A stretch of DNA of 64,000 nt, from contig CAAGJM010000035.1 of assembly GCA_900770185.1 (NCBI GenBank), positions 174,517 to 238,516 on the forward strand, read 5' to 3'. Source of the stretch: Clostridia bacterium. GTDB taxonomy: Bacteria; Bacillota; Clostridia; Christensenellales; Borkfalkiaceae. Below the pieces are notes generated by a model. The model saw nothing but the letters and a program-made list of their open reading frames with translations, had not been told where the DNA came from and made no database searches. Below, one piece after another: positions 29,010 through 37,492 of this stretch. The position numbers and the translations under genes are program-made. The first letter of the stretch is position 1, and each line of letters starts with the position of its first letter.

Positions 29010-29792
29010 ATGGTTACCCACAGCGAAGTTTTAAAAAAATGCCCGTTTTGCGGCAAAGAAGTAAGCGTAGGCGAGCTTTTTAAGGTGAATTTTATTTGCC
29101 CCGACTGCAAAAATTATTTTCAGGTCCCCGCAAGGGAGCGCGTTATGCTTCTATCCGACGAAGGCGAATTTAACGAACTTTTCGGCGCGGAAATATTCAT
29201 CGACCCGATAAACTTCCCCGACTACAAGCAAAAATACGACTCCGCAAAGAAAAAAAGCGGCGAGAACGAAGGCGTTTTGTGCGGCGTTACCAAAATTAAC
29301 GGACATAAAACCTGCATTTTCGTTATGAACAGCGAATTTATGATGGGTTCTATGGGTACGGTCGTCGGCGACAGAATAACCGCCCTTTTCGAGTATGCAA
29401 CCCGCCACAAACTGCCCGTTATAGGCTACACCGTTTCGGGCGGCGCCAGGATGCAGGAAGGCATACTTTCGCTTATGCAGATGGCTAAAGTTTCAGCCGC
29501 CGTCAAAAAGCACGACGAGCACGGGCTTTTGTACGTAGTTTGTCTGACCGACCCGACCATGGGCGGAGTTACGGCAAGCTTTGCGATGCTCGGCGATATT
29601 ATTTTTGCCGAACCCGGCGCAAGAATCGGCTTTGCGGGAAGGCGCGTCGTCGAACAGGTTACGGGCGAAAAACTGCCCGACTTTTTCCAGACCGCCGAAT
29701 TTCAACTGCAAAACGGGTTTGTAGACGAGATTGTTCCGAGAGAAATTCAGAAAGACCACCTTGCAAAATTACTTGAACTGCACGGATATTGA
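29010..29792 (+). CDS. accD: Acetyl-CoA carboxylase carboxyltransferase subunit beta
   Basis: Beta half of the carboxyltransferase that makes malonyl-CoA. In 260 residues an N-terminal zinc ribbon CPFC...CPDC is followed by the crotonase-fold domain with VSGGARMQEGILSLMQMAK, typical of AccD, and DPTMGGVTASFA. It begins 6 bp after fabD and is followed by accA. The biotin carrier (accB) and biotin carboxylase (accC) are absent from the window. Confidence 0.94.
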   Translation: MVTHSEVLKKCPFCGKEVSVGELFKVNFICPDCKNYFQVPARERVMLLSDEGEFNELFGAEIFIDPINFPDYKQKYDSAKKKSGENEGVLCGVTKINGHKTCIFVMNSEFMMGSMGTVVGDRITALFEYATRHKLPVIGYTVSGGARMQEGILSLMQMAKVSAAVKKHDEHGLLYVVCLTDPTMGGVTASFAMLGDIIFAEPGARIGFAGRRVVEQVTGEKLPDFFQTAEFQLQNGFVDEIVPREIQKDHLAKLLELHGY

Positions 29793-29826
29793 CGACGTTC
29801 GTTTTTATCCGCGATAAGGAGATTTT

Positions 29827-30678
29827 ATGCCATCGACGGTTTACGATAGGGTTTTAAGCACCCGCAAAAACGGGCGCGCGACCGCTATCGACTATATAAA
29901 TTCAATATTTACCGATTTTATCGAACTACACGGCGACAGAGCAACGCAAGACGACCACGCTATCGTGGGCGGCATAGCTAAACTTAACGATATGCCCGTA
30001 ACCGTATTAGGAATTGAAAAAGGGCGCAACATAACCGAACGCTTAGACAGAAACTTCGGTTGCGTTCTGCCGAGCGGTTACAGAAAGGCTTTAAGACTTA
30101 TTAAAGAAGCGGAAAAATTCCACCGCCCCGTCGTTTGCTTTGTCGATACGCTCGGCGCAAACTGCGGCAAACTTGCCGAAGAACGCGGCGCGGGGGAGGC
30201 GATTGCAAAGAACATCGCCGAACTTTCCGCCGTAAAAACACCCGTTATTTCCGTTATGATAGGCGAAGGCGGTAGCGGCGGCGCGCTTGCGCTTGCGGTT
30301 GCGGATAAAGTCTGGATGCTTGAAAACGCATATTATTCGGTAATTTCACCCGAATCTTGCGCAAGCATACTGTTTAAAGACCCCGCCCGCGCACCCGAAG
30401 CTGCCGAGCACCTTAAACTTTCCGCACACGACTTATATAAAATGGGCGTTGCCGAAAAAGTTATTGCCGAGCCGAGCGACTTTCAGAATACGGACGAAAG
30501 CAATACGTTTATGGAAGGTCTTAAAAACGACCTTTACGACGAGTTTAAGCGTTTGCAGTTCAAAACGCCCCACCGCTTAATAAGCGAGCGCACCGAAAAG
30601 TACAGAAAAATAGGCAGATATAACGAGTACGCCGTAAATAAATTCAGCGTTTTGGGGCTGTTAAATCTCGGTAATTAA
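29827..30678 (+). CDS. accA: Acetyl-CoA carboxylase carboxyltransferase subunit alpha
   Basis: Alpha half of the carboxyltransferase. The 283-residue protein has FIELHGDRATQDD, GFVLPSGYRKA-like NFGCVLPSGYRKALRL, the oxyanion region IGEGGSGGALALAVADKV and SPESCASILFKD, all typical. AAGGAG lies 8 bp before the ATG. A 50-bp gap follows before the flavoprotein gene, with no terminator seen. Confidence 0.94.
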   Translation: MPSTVYDRVLSTRKNGRATAIDYINSIFTDFIELHGDRATQDDHAIVGGIAKLNDMPVTVLGIEKGRNITERLDRNFGCVLPSGYRKALRLIKEAEKFHRPVVCFVDTLGANCGKLAEERGAGEAIAKNIAELSAVKTPVISVMIGEGGSGGALALAVADKVWMLENAYYSVISPESCASILFKDPARAPEAAEHLKLSAHDLYKMGVAEKVIAEPSDFQNTDESNTFMEGLKNDLYDEFKRLQFKTPHRLISERTEKYRKIGRYNEYAVNKFSVLGLLNLGN

Positions 30679-30729
30679 ACGTTTATCATTACTAAAATAT
30701 AGCCGTTTACGGCTGAATTCGATTTAAAA

Positions 30730-31476
30730 ATGGAAAACAACGAACCTAAAAAAATTTTAATAATAAACGGCAGTCCGCATAAAGAAAAAAGCACCACTAT
30801 GATGATAACCGACGCTTTTACGCGCGGAATGTTATCGGTCGGCGGGTACCAAGCGGAAACGGTGCACGTTTCCGAACTTAATGTTAAGCCCTGCACGGGT
30901 TGTTTGTCGTGCTGGGGACGGACTGAAGGCGAATGCGTTATAAAAACCGACGATATGCCCGCGCTTAAACGCAAACTTATAGAAGCAGACGTCGTTATCG
31001 GCAGCTTTCCGCTCTATTATTTCGGCGTGCCGGGAATTTTAAAAGTCGTTATAGATAGGCTTTTATCTATGGTTAAAGCCTATCACGGACAATTAACCCC
31101 GAAAGATAACGCGCCCGCGCACGAATTCAGATACCCTAAACCCGGCAAAAAATACGTGCTTATTTCAGGTTGCGCCTACACGGAAACGGACGTCGTATAC
31201 GTGCCCGTCATTAAGCAGTTCGACCTTATTTTGGGGAAAGACAACTACACCGCTCTTTTCTGCCCGCAATTTAAAACCATGGCGGATAACGGCGGCGCGC
31301 GCAAAGAGCGCATTTTAAATAAGTTTGTTAAAGCAGGCGAAGAGTTTGCAAAAAACGGCTGTTTATCGCAGAAAACGATTGAGTCGGCAACCAAGCCGCC
31401 GTTTTCGAGCGAAGTTTACAAAACCATATTAAACAGCGTTTGGGCGGGTGAAAAACTTAAAGGCGGTCTTGTATGA
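30730..31476 (+). CDS. Flavodoxin-fold NAD(P)H-dependent FMN reductase / iron-sulfur flavoprotein-like
   Basis: A 248-residue protein with an N-terminal flavodoxin-like fold: IINGSPHKEKSTT is the FMN phosphate loop, and FPLYYFGVPGILKVVIDRL is the usual flavin-side helix. A Cys cluster (CTGCLSCWGRTEGEC, then KTDDM) matches the FMN-reductase/iron-sulfur-flavoprotein group and could hold a 4Fe-4S centre. Its stop overlaps the plsX start (ATGA), so it belongs to the operon. A redox step for lipid synthesis is suggested by position; the substrate is unknown. It does not resemble FabK, FabI or FabV. Confidence 0.85.
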   Translation: MENNEPKKILIINGSPHKEKSTTMMITDAFTRGMLSVGGYQAETVHVSELNVKPCTGCLSCWGRTEGECVIKTDDMPALKRKLIEADVVIGSFPLYYFGVPGILKVVIDRLLSMVKAYHGQLTPKDNAPAHEFRYPKPGKKYVLISGCAYTETDVVYVPVIKQFDLILGKDNYTALFCPQFKTMADNGGARKERILNKFVKAGEEFAKNGCLSQKTIESATKPPFSSEVYKTILNSVWAGEKLKGGLV

Positions 31477-32438
31477 TTAAACTTAGCGTTGATATGCTCG
31501 GCGCGGACAAACCCGAAACGGAGCTTGCGGCGGGCGCGATAAACTTTCTTAAAAAAACCGACGATATATTTTTATACGTCTTCGGACACGTTAGCGAATT
31601 AAAGCCGCTTTTTTCCGCTTACCCCGAAATTAACGGCAAATACGAAATAGTCGATTCAGAAGACGCCCTTACGAATTACAGCGACCCTATGCTTGCGTAT
31701 ACCGACGAAAACGCCTCCCTCGTAAAAGCGATGAAGTACGCAAAAGACGGACTTTCGGAAGGCATCGTTACCCTTGGCGCAACGGGAGCGGTTTTAGTTT
31801 GCTCTATTATGATTTTGGGCAAAATTAAAGGACTACGCCCCATTTTAGCGGTCGAACTGAAAGCGGAAAACGATAAGCCGATGCTTATAGTTGACTGCGG
31901 CGCGAATATCGATAGCCGCGCGGAACTTTACGTTTCGTTTGCGAAACTCGGCGACGCATATATGAAGTGTTTGGGATTAGCGAACCCGCGCATTGCTCTT
32001 TTAAGTAACGGCGCGGAAAAAACCAAAGGCAACGAAGCAGTAAAAGCGGCGCATAAACTTTTGGAAGCAACGCCCGTCAACTTTATCGGCAACGTTGAAG
32101 CGACCGGTGCGCTTAGCGGCAGTCAGGACGTTATAGTTGCCGACGGGTTCAACGGAAACGTTTTACTGAAATCTATCGAAGGGGTTGCGAAAACCGTCAT
32201 TGCCGAAATCGAACAAAAAGTGCAAAATTCAAGCGAATTTAAAGAAGTTTTGGCAACCGTAAAGAAAAAGTACGATTATAATACGCAAGGCGGCGCAATG
32301 CTTTTGGGAGTAAACAAACCCGTTATGAAAGGTCACGGTTCGGCAACGCACGAAGCGATTGAAAATATGCTGCTCCGTTTAAGCGATTTGGCAAAAAACG
32401 GCTTTATTGAAAAAGTCCGGTCAAGCTTAGAAAAGTAA
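31473..32438 (+). CDS. plsX: Acyl-ACP:phosphate acyltransferase
   Basis: Converts acyl-ACP to acyl-phosphate, the substrate of PlsY. The 321-residue protein has SVDMLGADKPE (usual D-A-M-G-G-D), TLGATGAVLVCSIM, DCGANIDSR and NVEATGALSGSQDVIVADGFNGNVLLK, a pattern unique to PlsX. It is the last gene of the operon and overlaps the flavoprotein gene. plsY lies just outside, upstream of acpP, behind a terminator. Confidence 0.95.
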   Translation: MIKLSVDMLGADKPETELAAGAINFLKKTDDIFLYVFGHVSELKPLFSAYPEINGKYEIVDSEDALTNYSDPMLAYTDENASLVKAMKYAKDGLSEGIVTLGATGAVLVCSIMILGKIKGLRPILAVELKAENDKPMLIVDCGANIDSRAELYVSFAKLGDAYMKCLGLANPRIALLSNGAEKTKGNEAVKAAHKLLEATPVNFIGNVEATGALSGSQDVIVADGFNGNVLLKSIEGVAKTVIAEIEQKVQNSSEFKEVLATVKKKYDYNTQGGAMLLGVNKPVMKGHGSATHEAIENMLLRLSDLAKNGFIEKVRSSLEK

Positions 32439-32451
32439 ACAGATAAACAAT

Positions 32452-32479
32452 AAAAGTCGCCAACAACTTGGCGGCTTTT
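32452..32479 (+). terminator. Terminator of the acpP-plsX operon
   Basis: AAAAGTCGCCAA pairs with TTGGCGGCTTTT around a short CAAC loop, then a T-rich tract. It ends an operon of about 8.3 kb. Confidence 0.85.
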
Positions 32480-32564
32480 GCGTTTTAAAATTTGTTTGCG
32501 CCAATACGTCATATTTGCTTGATATTTTTGGTGTTTTGCTGTAAAATAATTATAAATTAAATAT

Positions 32565-32638
32565 GCGGATGTAGTTCAGTGGTAAAACAACGGCTTCCCA
32601 AGCCGTGGTTGCGGGTCCGATTCCCGTCATCCGCTCCA
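32565..32638 (+). tRNA. tRNA-Gly (anticodon CCC)
   Basis: A 74-base cloverleaf with encoded CCA. The acceptor is GCGGATG with CATCCGC, the anticodon stem ACGGC/GCCGT encloses TTCCCAA, so the anticodon is CCC. The 3' end and its terminator are duplicated 160 bp downstream. Confidence 0.95.
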
Positions 32639-32667
32639 CTTTAAACACGCTTAATGCGTGTTTTTTT
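32620..32667 (+). repeat. 48-bp direct repeat, copy 1: tRNA-Gly 3' end plus terminator
   Basis: Starts in the T-arm of the tRNA, includes CCA and the hairpin ACACGC-TTAAT-GCGTGT with a T run. It is repeated exactly at 32780-32827, 160 bp on. The T run makes the hairpin an intrinsic terminator in both copies. Confidence 0.92.
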
Positions 32668-32779
32668 TGCGGTAGGGGCGAGGACCCGCAGGGTACGGTT
32701 GCGCAGAAGAAGTTAAACAAAAACCGTATAAATAATTTGCGCAACTTGCCAAGGGGCTCCCCTTTAGGGGTTTCGGCAA
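32668..32779. other. 112-bp segment between two copies of the tRNA-Gly 3' end
   Basis: Contains a GC-rich run beginning GGTAGGGGCGAGGACC, an AT-rich centre, and a hairpin GGGGCTCCCCTTTAGGGG followed by TTCGGCAA. No gene. It may be what is left of an element that entered at the tRNA gene, or the product of a local duplication. Confidence 0.6.
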
Positions 32780-32827
32780 ATTCCCGTCATCCGCTCCACT
32801 TTAAACACGCTTAATGCGTGTTTTTTT
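32780..32827 (+). repeat. 48-bp direct repeat, copy 2: tRNA-Gly 3' fragment plus terminator
   Basis: The first 19 bases repeat the tRNA 3' end to CCA; the remainder is the terminator hairpin. No 5' tRNA half is present, so it is not a functional tRNA. Between here and the GH2 gene (32828-32976) I see only AT-rich promoter-like DNA. Confidence 0.9.
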
Positions 32828-32976
32828 AATTACGTCTTATTTTAATTAAACACCCTTTTTGCTTATTATTGCGATTATTCGCACCTTTTTTGCAAATAAG
32901 TTTTCCGGATATTTACAAATGCGCGCAAATGTTATACCATTTACGCATAAAAACGGCTTTGCTATGAGAAAAGTTT

Positions 32977-35307
32977 ATGAGAGAAGTTATTGATTTTGAT
33001 AAGAACTGGTTGTTTCATAAGGGAGACATAAATTACCCCGAACCGCAAAACAAGGGCGCAATGTATATCGGCGCAAAAACCGAAAGATATCATATCGGAC
33101 CGGCAAGCCGTTTTTACTACGCAAACCCCGACAGTTATGACTTAAACGTTGAGTTCAAGCCCGAAAAATGGGAAAGCGTCGACCTTCCGCACGACTATAT
33201 AATCGGCGGAGAAATGAGCGAAAACAATAACAATGCGCTCGGCTTTTTTAAATACGAAAACGCGTGGTATATTAAAAGATTTTCTCTTCAAAAAGTCGAC
33301 GAAAATAAGCGCATAACCCTTTTATTCGAGGGGGTAGCCACTCATGCGACGGTTTACCTTAACGGGTGCTTGTTAAAACATAATTTTTGCGGCTACACGA
33401 CTTTCGAAGTCGATATAACCGACTACGCTAAATTTGACGAAGAAAACGTTTTGTCCGTCTACGTTCAAACTGACGAGCATGAAGGTTGGTGGTATGAAGG
33501 CGCGGGAATTTATCGCCACGTTAAAATGATAAAAACCGAGCTTGTTTCGGTAGATTTGTGGGGGCTTTACGTCTGCCCTGTTTTTGACGGTAAAAATTGG
33601 ACGGTTAAAACCGAACTTACGCTAAGAAATGACTCTTACTCGCCTAAAACAGCCGAAATTATAACTAGAATTGCAGATTTAAGCGGCAAAATTTTAACAA
33701 AAACAAATTCTTTTGCCGATATTGCGACAAAAGACTTAACCACCGTTAAATACGATTTATCTGCCGAAAACCCGAAACTTTGGAGCCCGGACGAGCCGAA
33801 TTTATACGTAGCAACTGCACAAATTTACATAGGCGGCGAACTTTTTGACGAATACTCTACCCGCTTCGGTTTCCGCTATTTTAAAGCCGACCCGAATAAA
33901 GGCTTTTTTATAAACGGCAAAAATTATAAAATCAAAGGGCTTTGCGGACACGCCGACTTCGGTTTGACGGGAAAAGCCGTAAGCGACAATATTCACCGTT
34001 ACAAGGTTAGTTTAATGAAAGAGATGGGGGCGAACGGCTACCGCACCAGCCACTATCCGCAAGCCGAAGCGTTGATGGACGCGCTTGACGAAAAGGGGTT
34101 CATCGTTATGGACGAAACGCGCTGGTTCGATTCGACCATTGAAGGCTTAGAACAACTTAAAATGCTTGTTAAGCGCGACAGAAACCGCCCGTCGGTGTTC
34201 TTTTGGTCGGTCGGCAACGAAGAGCCGCACCACGTAACCGAAGAAGGGCGCAGAATTTGCAAGACGATGACGGCTTTGGTTCGCAAACTTGACAACTCTC
34301 GCCTTGTTCTGACCGCCGTAAGCTATCCGCCGAACAAAGCGACCGTCTACGACGAACTTGACGTTGCGGGTATAAATTACAACTGGGCGACTTACGACGA
34401 AGTGCGTAAAAACTATCCGAACAAAATGATAATTTCGTCCGAAAACTGCGCCACCGGAACAACGCGCGGCTGGTATGCCGAAAACGACGACAATTACGCC
34501 TACGTTTCCGCCTACGACCACGACAGTACCGACGACGGCTTTTGGGCGCGTGAAAAAACGTGGAAGTTCATTATGGAGCGAGACTACGTTGCGGGCGGGT
34601 ATCAATGGATTGCTTTTGAACACCGCGGCGAAGCCGTTTGGCCGCGAATTTGCTCGCAATCGGGCGCAATTGACTTGTTTATGCAAAAAAAAGACGCATT
34701 TTATCAGAACAAGTCGCTTTGGTCGAAAAAGCCAATGATTCACCTTTTGCCGCACTGGAATTTTGCGGGGCTTGAAGGAACGCCGATAAAAGTATTTGCG
34801 TACACAAATCTTCCCTCGGCGGAATTATTTTTAAACGGCGCAAGCCTTGGAAAAGCTAATATAGAACCGTACGGACACGCCGAATGGCTTGTAAATTACG
34901 CGCCCGGGACGATTAAAGCCGTCGGCTACGGAAAAAACGGCGAAATACTTGCGACGGACGAAAAAATTACGAGCGGCAAAGGCGAAAAATTGGCGTTTAT
35001 GCTCGAAACGCCCGACGCAACCGCCAACGGGAAAGACGTTGCGTTATTCAGTTGCTACGTCGTTGACTGTAGCGGTTTGCCCGTTTACGACGCTTGCCCC
35101 ACCGTTTATTTTTCGGCAAGCGGTTCGGGAAGAGTTCTCGCGACGGGGTCTGACGTCAGCGACCATACGAGCGTTTTTCTGCCCGTCCGCCGCATGCGCG
35201 AAGGTAGAATCGGCATTGCCGTAAAACTATCCGACAACCACGGAAAATGCACGCTTACGGGTAGAGCCGACGGGCTTAAAACGGGCGTAATTATCGTTGA
35301 ATTTTAA
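32977..35307 (+). CDS. Glycoside hydrolase family 2 enzyme (beta-galactosidase/beta-glucuronidase type)
   Basis: A 776-residue intracellular enzyme without signal peptide. Layout: N-terminal sugar-binding jelly roll (about 1-200, with RHVKMIKT at its end), an immunoglobulin-like domain (about 200-310), the TIM barrel (about 315-600) and C-terminal domains including a DUF4982-like segment (YTNLPSAELFLNG). E415 in VGNEEP fits the acid/base and E489 in ISSENCATGT the nucleophile. The substrate within GH2 cannot be read. It stands alone between tRNA-Gly and rmuC; no transporter is adjacent. Confidence 0.9.
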   Translation: MREVIDFDKNWLFHKGDINYPEPQNKGAMYIGAKTERYHIGPASRFYYANPDSYDLNVEFKPEKWESVDLPHDYIIGGEMSENNNNALGFFKYENAWYIKRFSLQKVDENKRITLLFEGVATHATVYLNGCLLKHNFCGYTTFEVDITDYAKFDEENVLSVYVQTDEHEGWWYEGAGIYRHVKMIKTELVSVDLWGLYVCPVFDGKNWTVKTELTLRNDSYSPKTAEIITRIADLSGKILTKTNSFADIATKDLTTVKYDLSAENPKLWSPDEPNLYVATAQIYIGGELFDEYSTRFGFRYFKADPNKGFFINGKNYKIKGLCGHADFGLTGKAVSDNIHRYKVSLMKEMGANGYRTSHYPQAEALMDALDEKGFIVMDETRWFDSTIEGLEQLKMLVKRDRNRPSVFFWSVGNEEPHHVTEEGRRICKTMTALVRKLDNSRLVLTAVSYPPNKATVYDELDVAGINYNWATYDEVRKNYPNKMIISSENCATGTTRGWYAENDDNYAYVSAYDHDSTDDGFWAREKTWKFIMERDYVAGGYQWIAFEHRGEAVWPRICSQSGAIDLFMQKKDAFYQNKSLWSKKPMIHLLPHWNFAGLEGTPIKVFAYTNLPSAELFLNGASLGKANIEPYGHAEWLVNYAPGTIKAVGYGKNGEILATDEKITSGKGEKLAFMLETPDATANGKDVALFSCYVVDCSGLPVYDACPTVYFSASGSGRVLATGSDVSDHTSVFLPVRRMREGRIGIAVKLSDNHGKCTLTGRADGLKTGVIIVEF

Positions 35308-35477
35308 AAGCAACGAATAAAAACAATATATTGCGGGGCGACGAGTTCGCTCCGCTTTAATTTTGCTACGCTTTTAGTCAAAATTCGCGCCACTTTAAAT
35401 TTATTTTTTAAATAGTGCGCGTTTTTGTCAACATTTATCGAGTATAATCGGTACGAATAATTTAAAAAGGTGGTTTT

Positions 35478-36749
35478 ATGATTTATTTAGCAGTTATTTT
35501 ATGTGCGGCAACCCTCATTTTAAGCGTAGCAACGCTCATAGGCGTTAAAAAAAGTAAAAACGTAAGCGAAATAAGCAAGCAAGATAAAGACGAAATTACG
35601 GGTTCGTTTTCGTCAAGCGTTAAAATTATTGCCGACGCGCTCGAAACGTCCAACAAAAAGTCGGGCGAAAACGTAATTTTAAGACTTGAAAATATGGACA
35701 AGCAAATTGCGCGTAACGGCGAGCTTACGGCAAACGCGCTTGAAAAAACCGAGCGCAGTCAGCTTGAAAAACTCGAAAATATTCGCTTGACACTTGAACG
35801 CAACGTTTTGAAAATGCAGGAAGGCAACGAGAAAAAATTATCCGAAATCAAACAAACGGTTGATGAAAAACTAACCGAAACGCTGAACAACAGGTTTAAA
35901 GAATCGTTTAAATATTTGACAGACGAGCTTGAAAAAGTTACTAAAACCGTGGGCGAAATGCAAAGCATTTCAAAAGACGTCGGGAGTTTGACGAAGGTTC
36001 TTTCAAACGTAAAAACGACGGGTATTTTCGGCGAAATTCGCTTAGGTTCGATTATAGAGCAAATTTTACCGCCCGAACAATACCTTAAAAACGTAGTCAC
36101 CAACAAACAAAGCAAAGACCCCGTTGAGTTTGCGATAAAAATGCCCGGCGGAAACGACGGCGAAGTTTTGTTGCCGATAGACAGCAAGTTCCCCTACACC
36201 GTTTACACCGACATGCAAAACGCTTACGAAAAGAATGATTTTGCCGCCTACGAGGAACGCCGCAAAGAGCTTATACAACGCATTAAGGGCATGGCAAAAG
36301 ATATTAAAGAAAAGTATATATGCCCGCCCCACACCACAAATTTTGCCGTTATGTTTTTGCCCGTGGAAGGGCTTTATGCGGAAGTCGTTAAGCAAGGGCT
36401 TGTGGAAGAATTGCAAGCAAAATTTTCGGTAACCGTAGCGGGTCCCACTACGATGGCTACGCTTTTGAACAGTTTGCAGATGGGTTTCCAAACCTTATCG
36501 ATACAGAAAAAATCAAACGAAGTGTGGCGAGTATTAAACGCCGTCAAAGGCGAGTTTGAAAAGTTTAACGAAATTTTGGTACAAATTCAAAACAGGCTTA
36601 ACGTTACGAGCGGCGACCTTGATAAACTTATAGGCGTCAGAACGCGCGCAATAAACCGCAGCCTTAAAGAAGTTTCAACCTCAGCCGGCGCAATAGACTT
36701 TGAGCCGTTAAATGTCTCCACAATAAGCGCGGAAGAAGATAATATTTAG
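35478..36749 (+). CDS. rmuC: RmuC-family DNA recombination protein
   Basis: A nuclease-fold protein that limits DNA inversion at short repeats. In 423 residues: an N-terminal membrane segment (residues 3-23), a coiled coil (about 30-180, heptads such as LEKLENIRLTLERN), then the RmuC domain with DPVEFAIKMPGG, LPIDSKFPY and GPTTMATLLNSLQMGFQT, the best-conserved motifs. The ATG follows AAAAAGGTGG. A TATAAT-like box lies at 35443-35448 without a good -35. Length is normal. Confidence 0.93.
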   Translation: MIYLAVILCAATLILSVATLIGVKKSKNVSEISKQDKDEITGSFSSSVKIIADALETSNKKSGENVILRLENMDKQIARNGELTANALEKTERSQLEKLENIRLTLERNVLKMQEGNEKKLSEIKQTVDEKLTETLNNRFKESFKYLTDELEKVTKTVGEMQSISKDVGSLTKVLSNVKTTGIFGEIRLGSIIEQILPPEQYLKNVVTNKQSKDPVEFAIKMPGGNDGEVLLPIDSKFPYTVYTDMQNAYEKNDFAAYEERRKELIQRIKGMAKDIKEKYICPPHTTNFAVMFLPVEGLYAEVVKQGLVEELQAKFSVTVAGPTTMATLLNSLQMGFQTLSIQKKSNEVWRVLNAVKGEFEKFNEILVQIQNRLNVTSGDLDKLIGVRTRAINRSLKEVSTSAGAIDFEPLNVSTISAEEDNI

Positions 36750-36763
36750 CAATAACCAAAATC

Positions 36764-36792
36764 AAAAAAGCCGCTTAAAACGCGGCTTTTTT
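36764..36792 (+). terminator. Terminator after rmuC
   Basis: AAAAAAGCCGC pairs with GCGGCTTTTTT around TTAAAAC. Strong in both directions. Confidence 0.9.
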
Positions 36793-36818
36793 GATTTTGA
36801 CTGTTCTAAATTTTTTTT

Positions 36819-37100
36819 GCCGTACAGTAAGCGGTAACTTAATTTGCGTGAAAGACGACAGGAGGAACAATGCTCTCTGAATTAAATTTTTTGGTTAAAA
36901 AAGCGGTTTAGGCAAGGAGTCACCCGAAACTGTACTTGCTGTACGGTAAGCGGTAACTTAATTTGCGTGAAAGACGACAGGAGGAATAATTGGTTATGAA
37001 TTAGCGGTTTGCGGAATTAGTGTTGTTTTAGGCGAGGCAATTACCCGAAGCCGTACTTGCTGTACGGCAAGCGGTAATTAACAAAGCATAAAGCGACAAT
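36819..37100. repeat. Tandem 119-121-bp units with a conserved hairpin, between rmuC and tRNA-Gly
   Basis: Three units start at 36819, 36938 and 37059. Units 1 and 2 share a nearly identical 50-bp block (GTAAGCGGTAACTTAATTTG and on to GACGACAGGAGGA). Unit 3 keeps only the first half. Hairpins precede units 2 and 3: ACTGTAC-TTGCT-GTACGGT (36929-36947) and GCCGTAC-TTGCT-GTACGGC (37050-37068), where an A-T pair becomes G-C and a T-G pair becomes C-G, as in a maintained stem. In unit 1 AGGAGG is followed by a 13-codon frame (ATG at 36870); in unit 2 only a 4-codon frame follows. No match to a known RNA family recognised. Confidence 0.8.
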
Positions 37101-37182
37101 AAACCGCAAACCGCAATGAGATAACCAATTGTGACGACAAATAAAAAAACAACACGGATACTTCACGTGCTGCCCTTTTAAA

Positions 37183-37258
37183 TGGAGCGGGAAACGGGAC
37201 TCGGACCCGCGACAACTGCCTTGGCAAGGCAGTGCTCTACCAACTGAGCTACTCCCGC
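37183..37258 (-). tRNA. tRNA-Gly (anticodon GCC)
   Basis: A 76-base cloverleaf with encoded CCA. Acceptor GCGGGAG with TTCCCGC, D-loop AGTTGGTA, anticodon stem CTGCC/GGCAG around TTGCCAA. It follows tRNA-Val by 5 bp on the same strand, from one promoter. Confidence 0.95.
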
Positions 37259-37263
37259 ATAAA

Positions 37264-37339
37264 TGGTGGGAATTATAGGGCTCGAACCTATGACCCTCTG
37301 CTTGTAAGGCAGATGCTCTCCCAGCTGAGCTAAACTCCC
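37264..37339 (-). tRNA. tRNA-Val (anticodon UAC)
   Basis: A 76-base cloverleaf with encoded CCA. Acceptor GGGAGTT with AATTCCC, anticodon stem TCTGC/GCAGA around CTTACAA, so the anticodon is TAC. First gene of the two-tRNA transcript. Confidence 0.95.
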
Positions 37340-37357
37340 ATAACTTAGTGCTTAATA

Positions 37358-37386
37358 AATATACCAAAATTTTCGACGAATTGCAA
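37358..37386 (-). promoter_or_regulatory. Promoter of the tRNA-Val/tRNA-Gly unit
   Basis: On the minus strand: TTGCAA, 17 bp, TATATT, about 20 bp before the tRNA-Val 5' end. The spacing to the tRNA is as expected. Confidence 0.75.
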
Positions 37387-37460
37387 GCAATTTTAACGCG
37401 ATTTTTTAATATATTTCAATTTTTTTTAAAATTCGCGCAAATGAAAAATAAATAAATTCA

Positions 37461-37492
37461 AAAAGCCGCTTTTAAATTAAAAACGGCTTTTT
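37461..37492 (-). terminator. Terminator of recG
   Basis: AAAAGCCG pairs with CGGCTTTT, with a TTTTAAATT-type inner part. It starts directly at the recG stop codon. Confidence 0.8.

Noticed and set aside
30730..31476. FabK-type enoyl-ACP reductase
   Set aside because: The fold is flavodoxin-like with a Cys cluster, not the TIM-barrel of FabK; a functional replacement remains only a hypothesis.
32668..32779. Insertion sequence or phage remnant
   Set aside because: Only 112 bp without any coding trace; the repeated tRNA end alone does not prove an element.
32605..32814. 69-codon frame
   Set aside because: It begins in tRNA-Gly and spans the duplicated tRNA end.
37041..37367. 108-codon minus-strand frame
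   Set aside because: It runs through both tRNA genes, so it is a chance frame.
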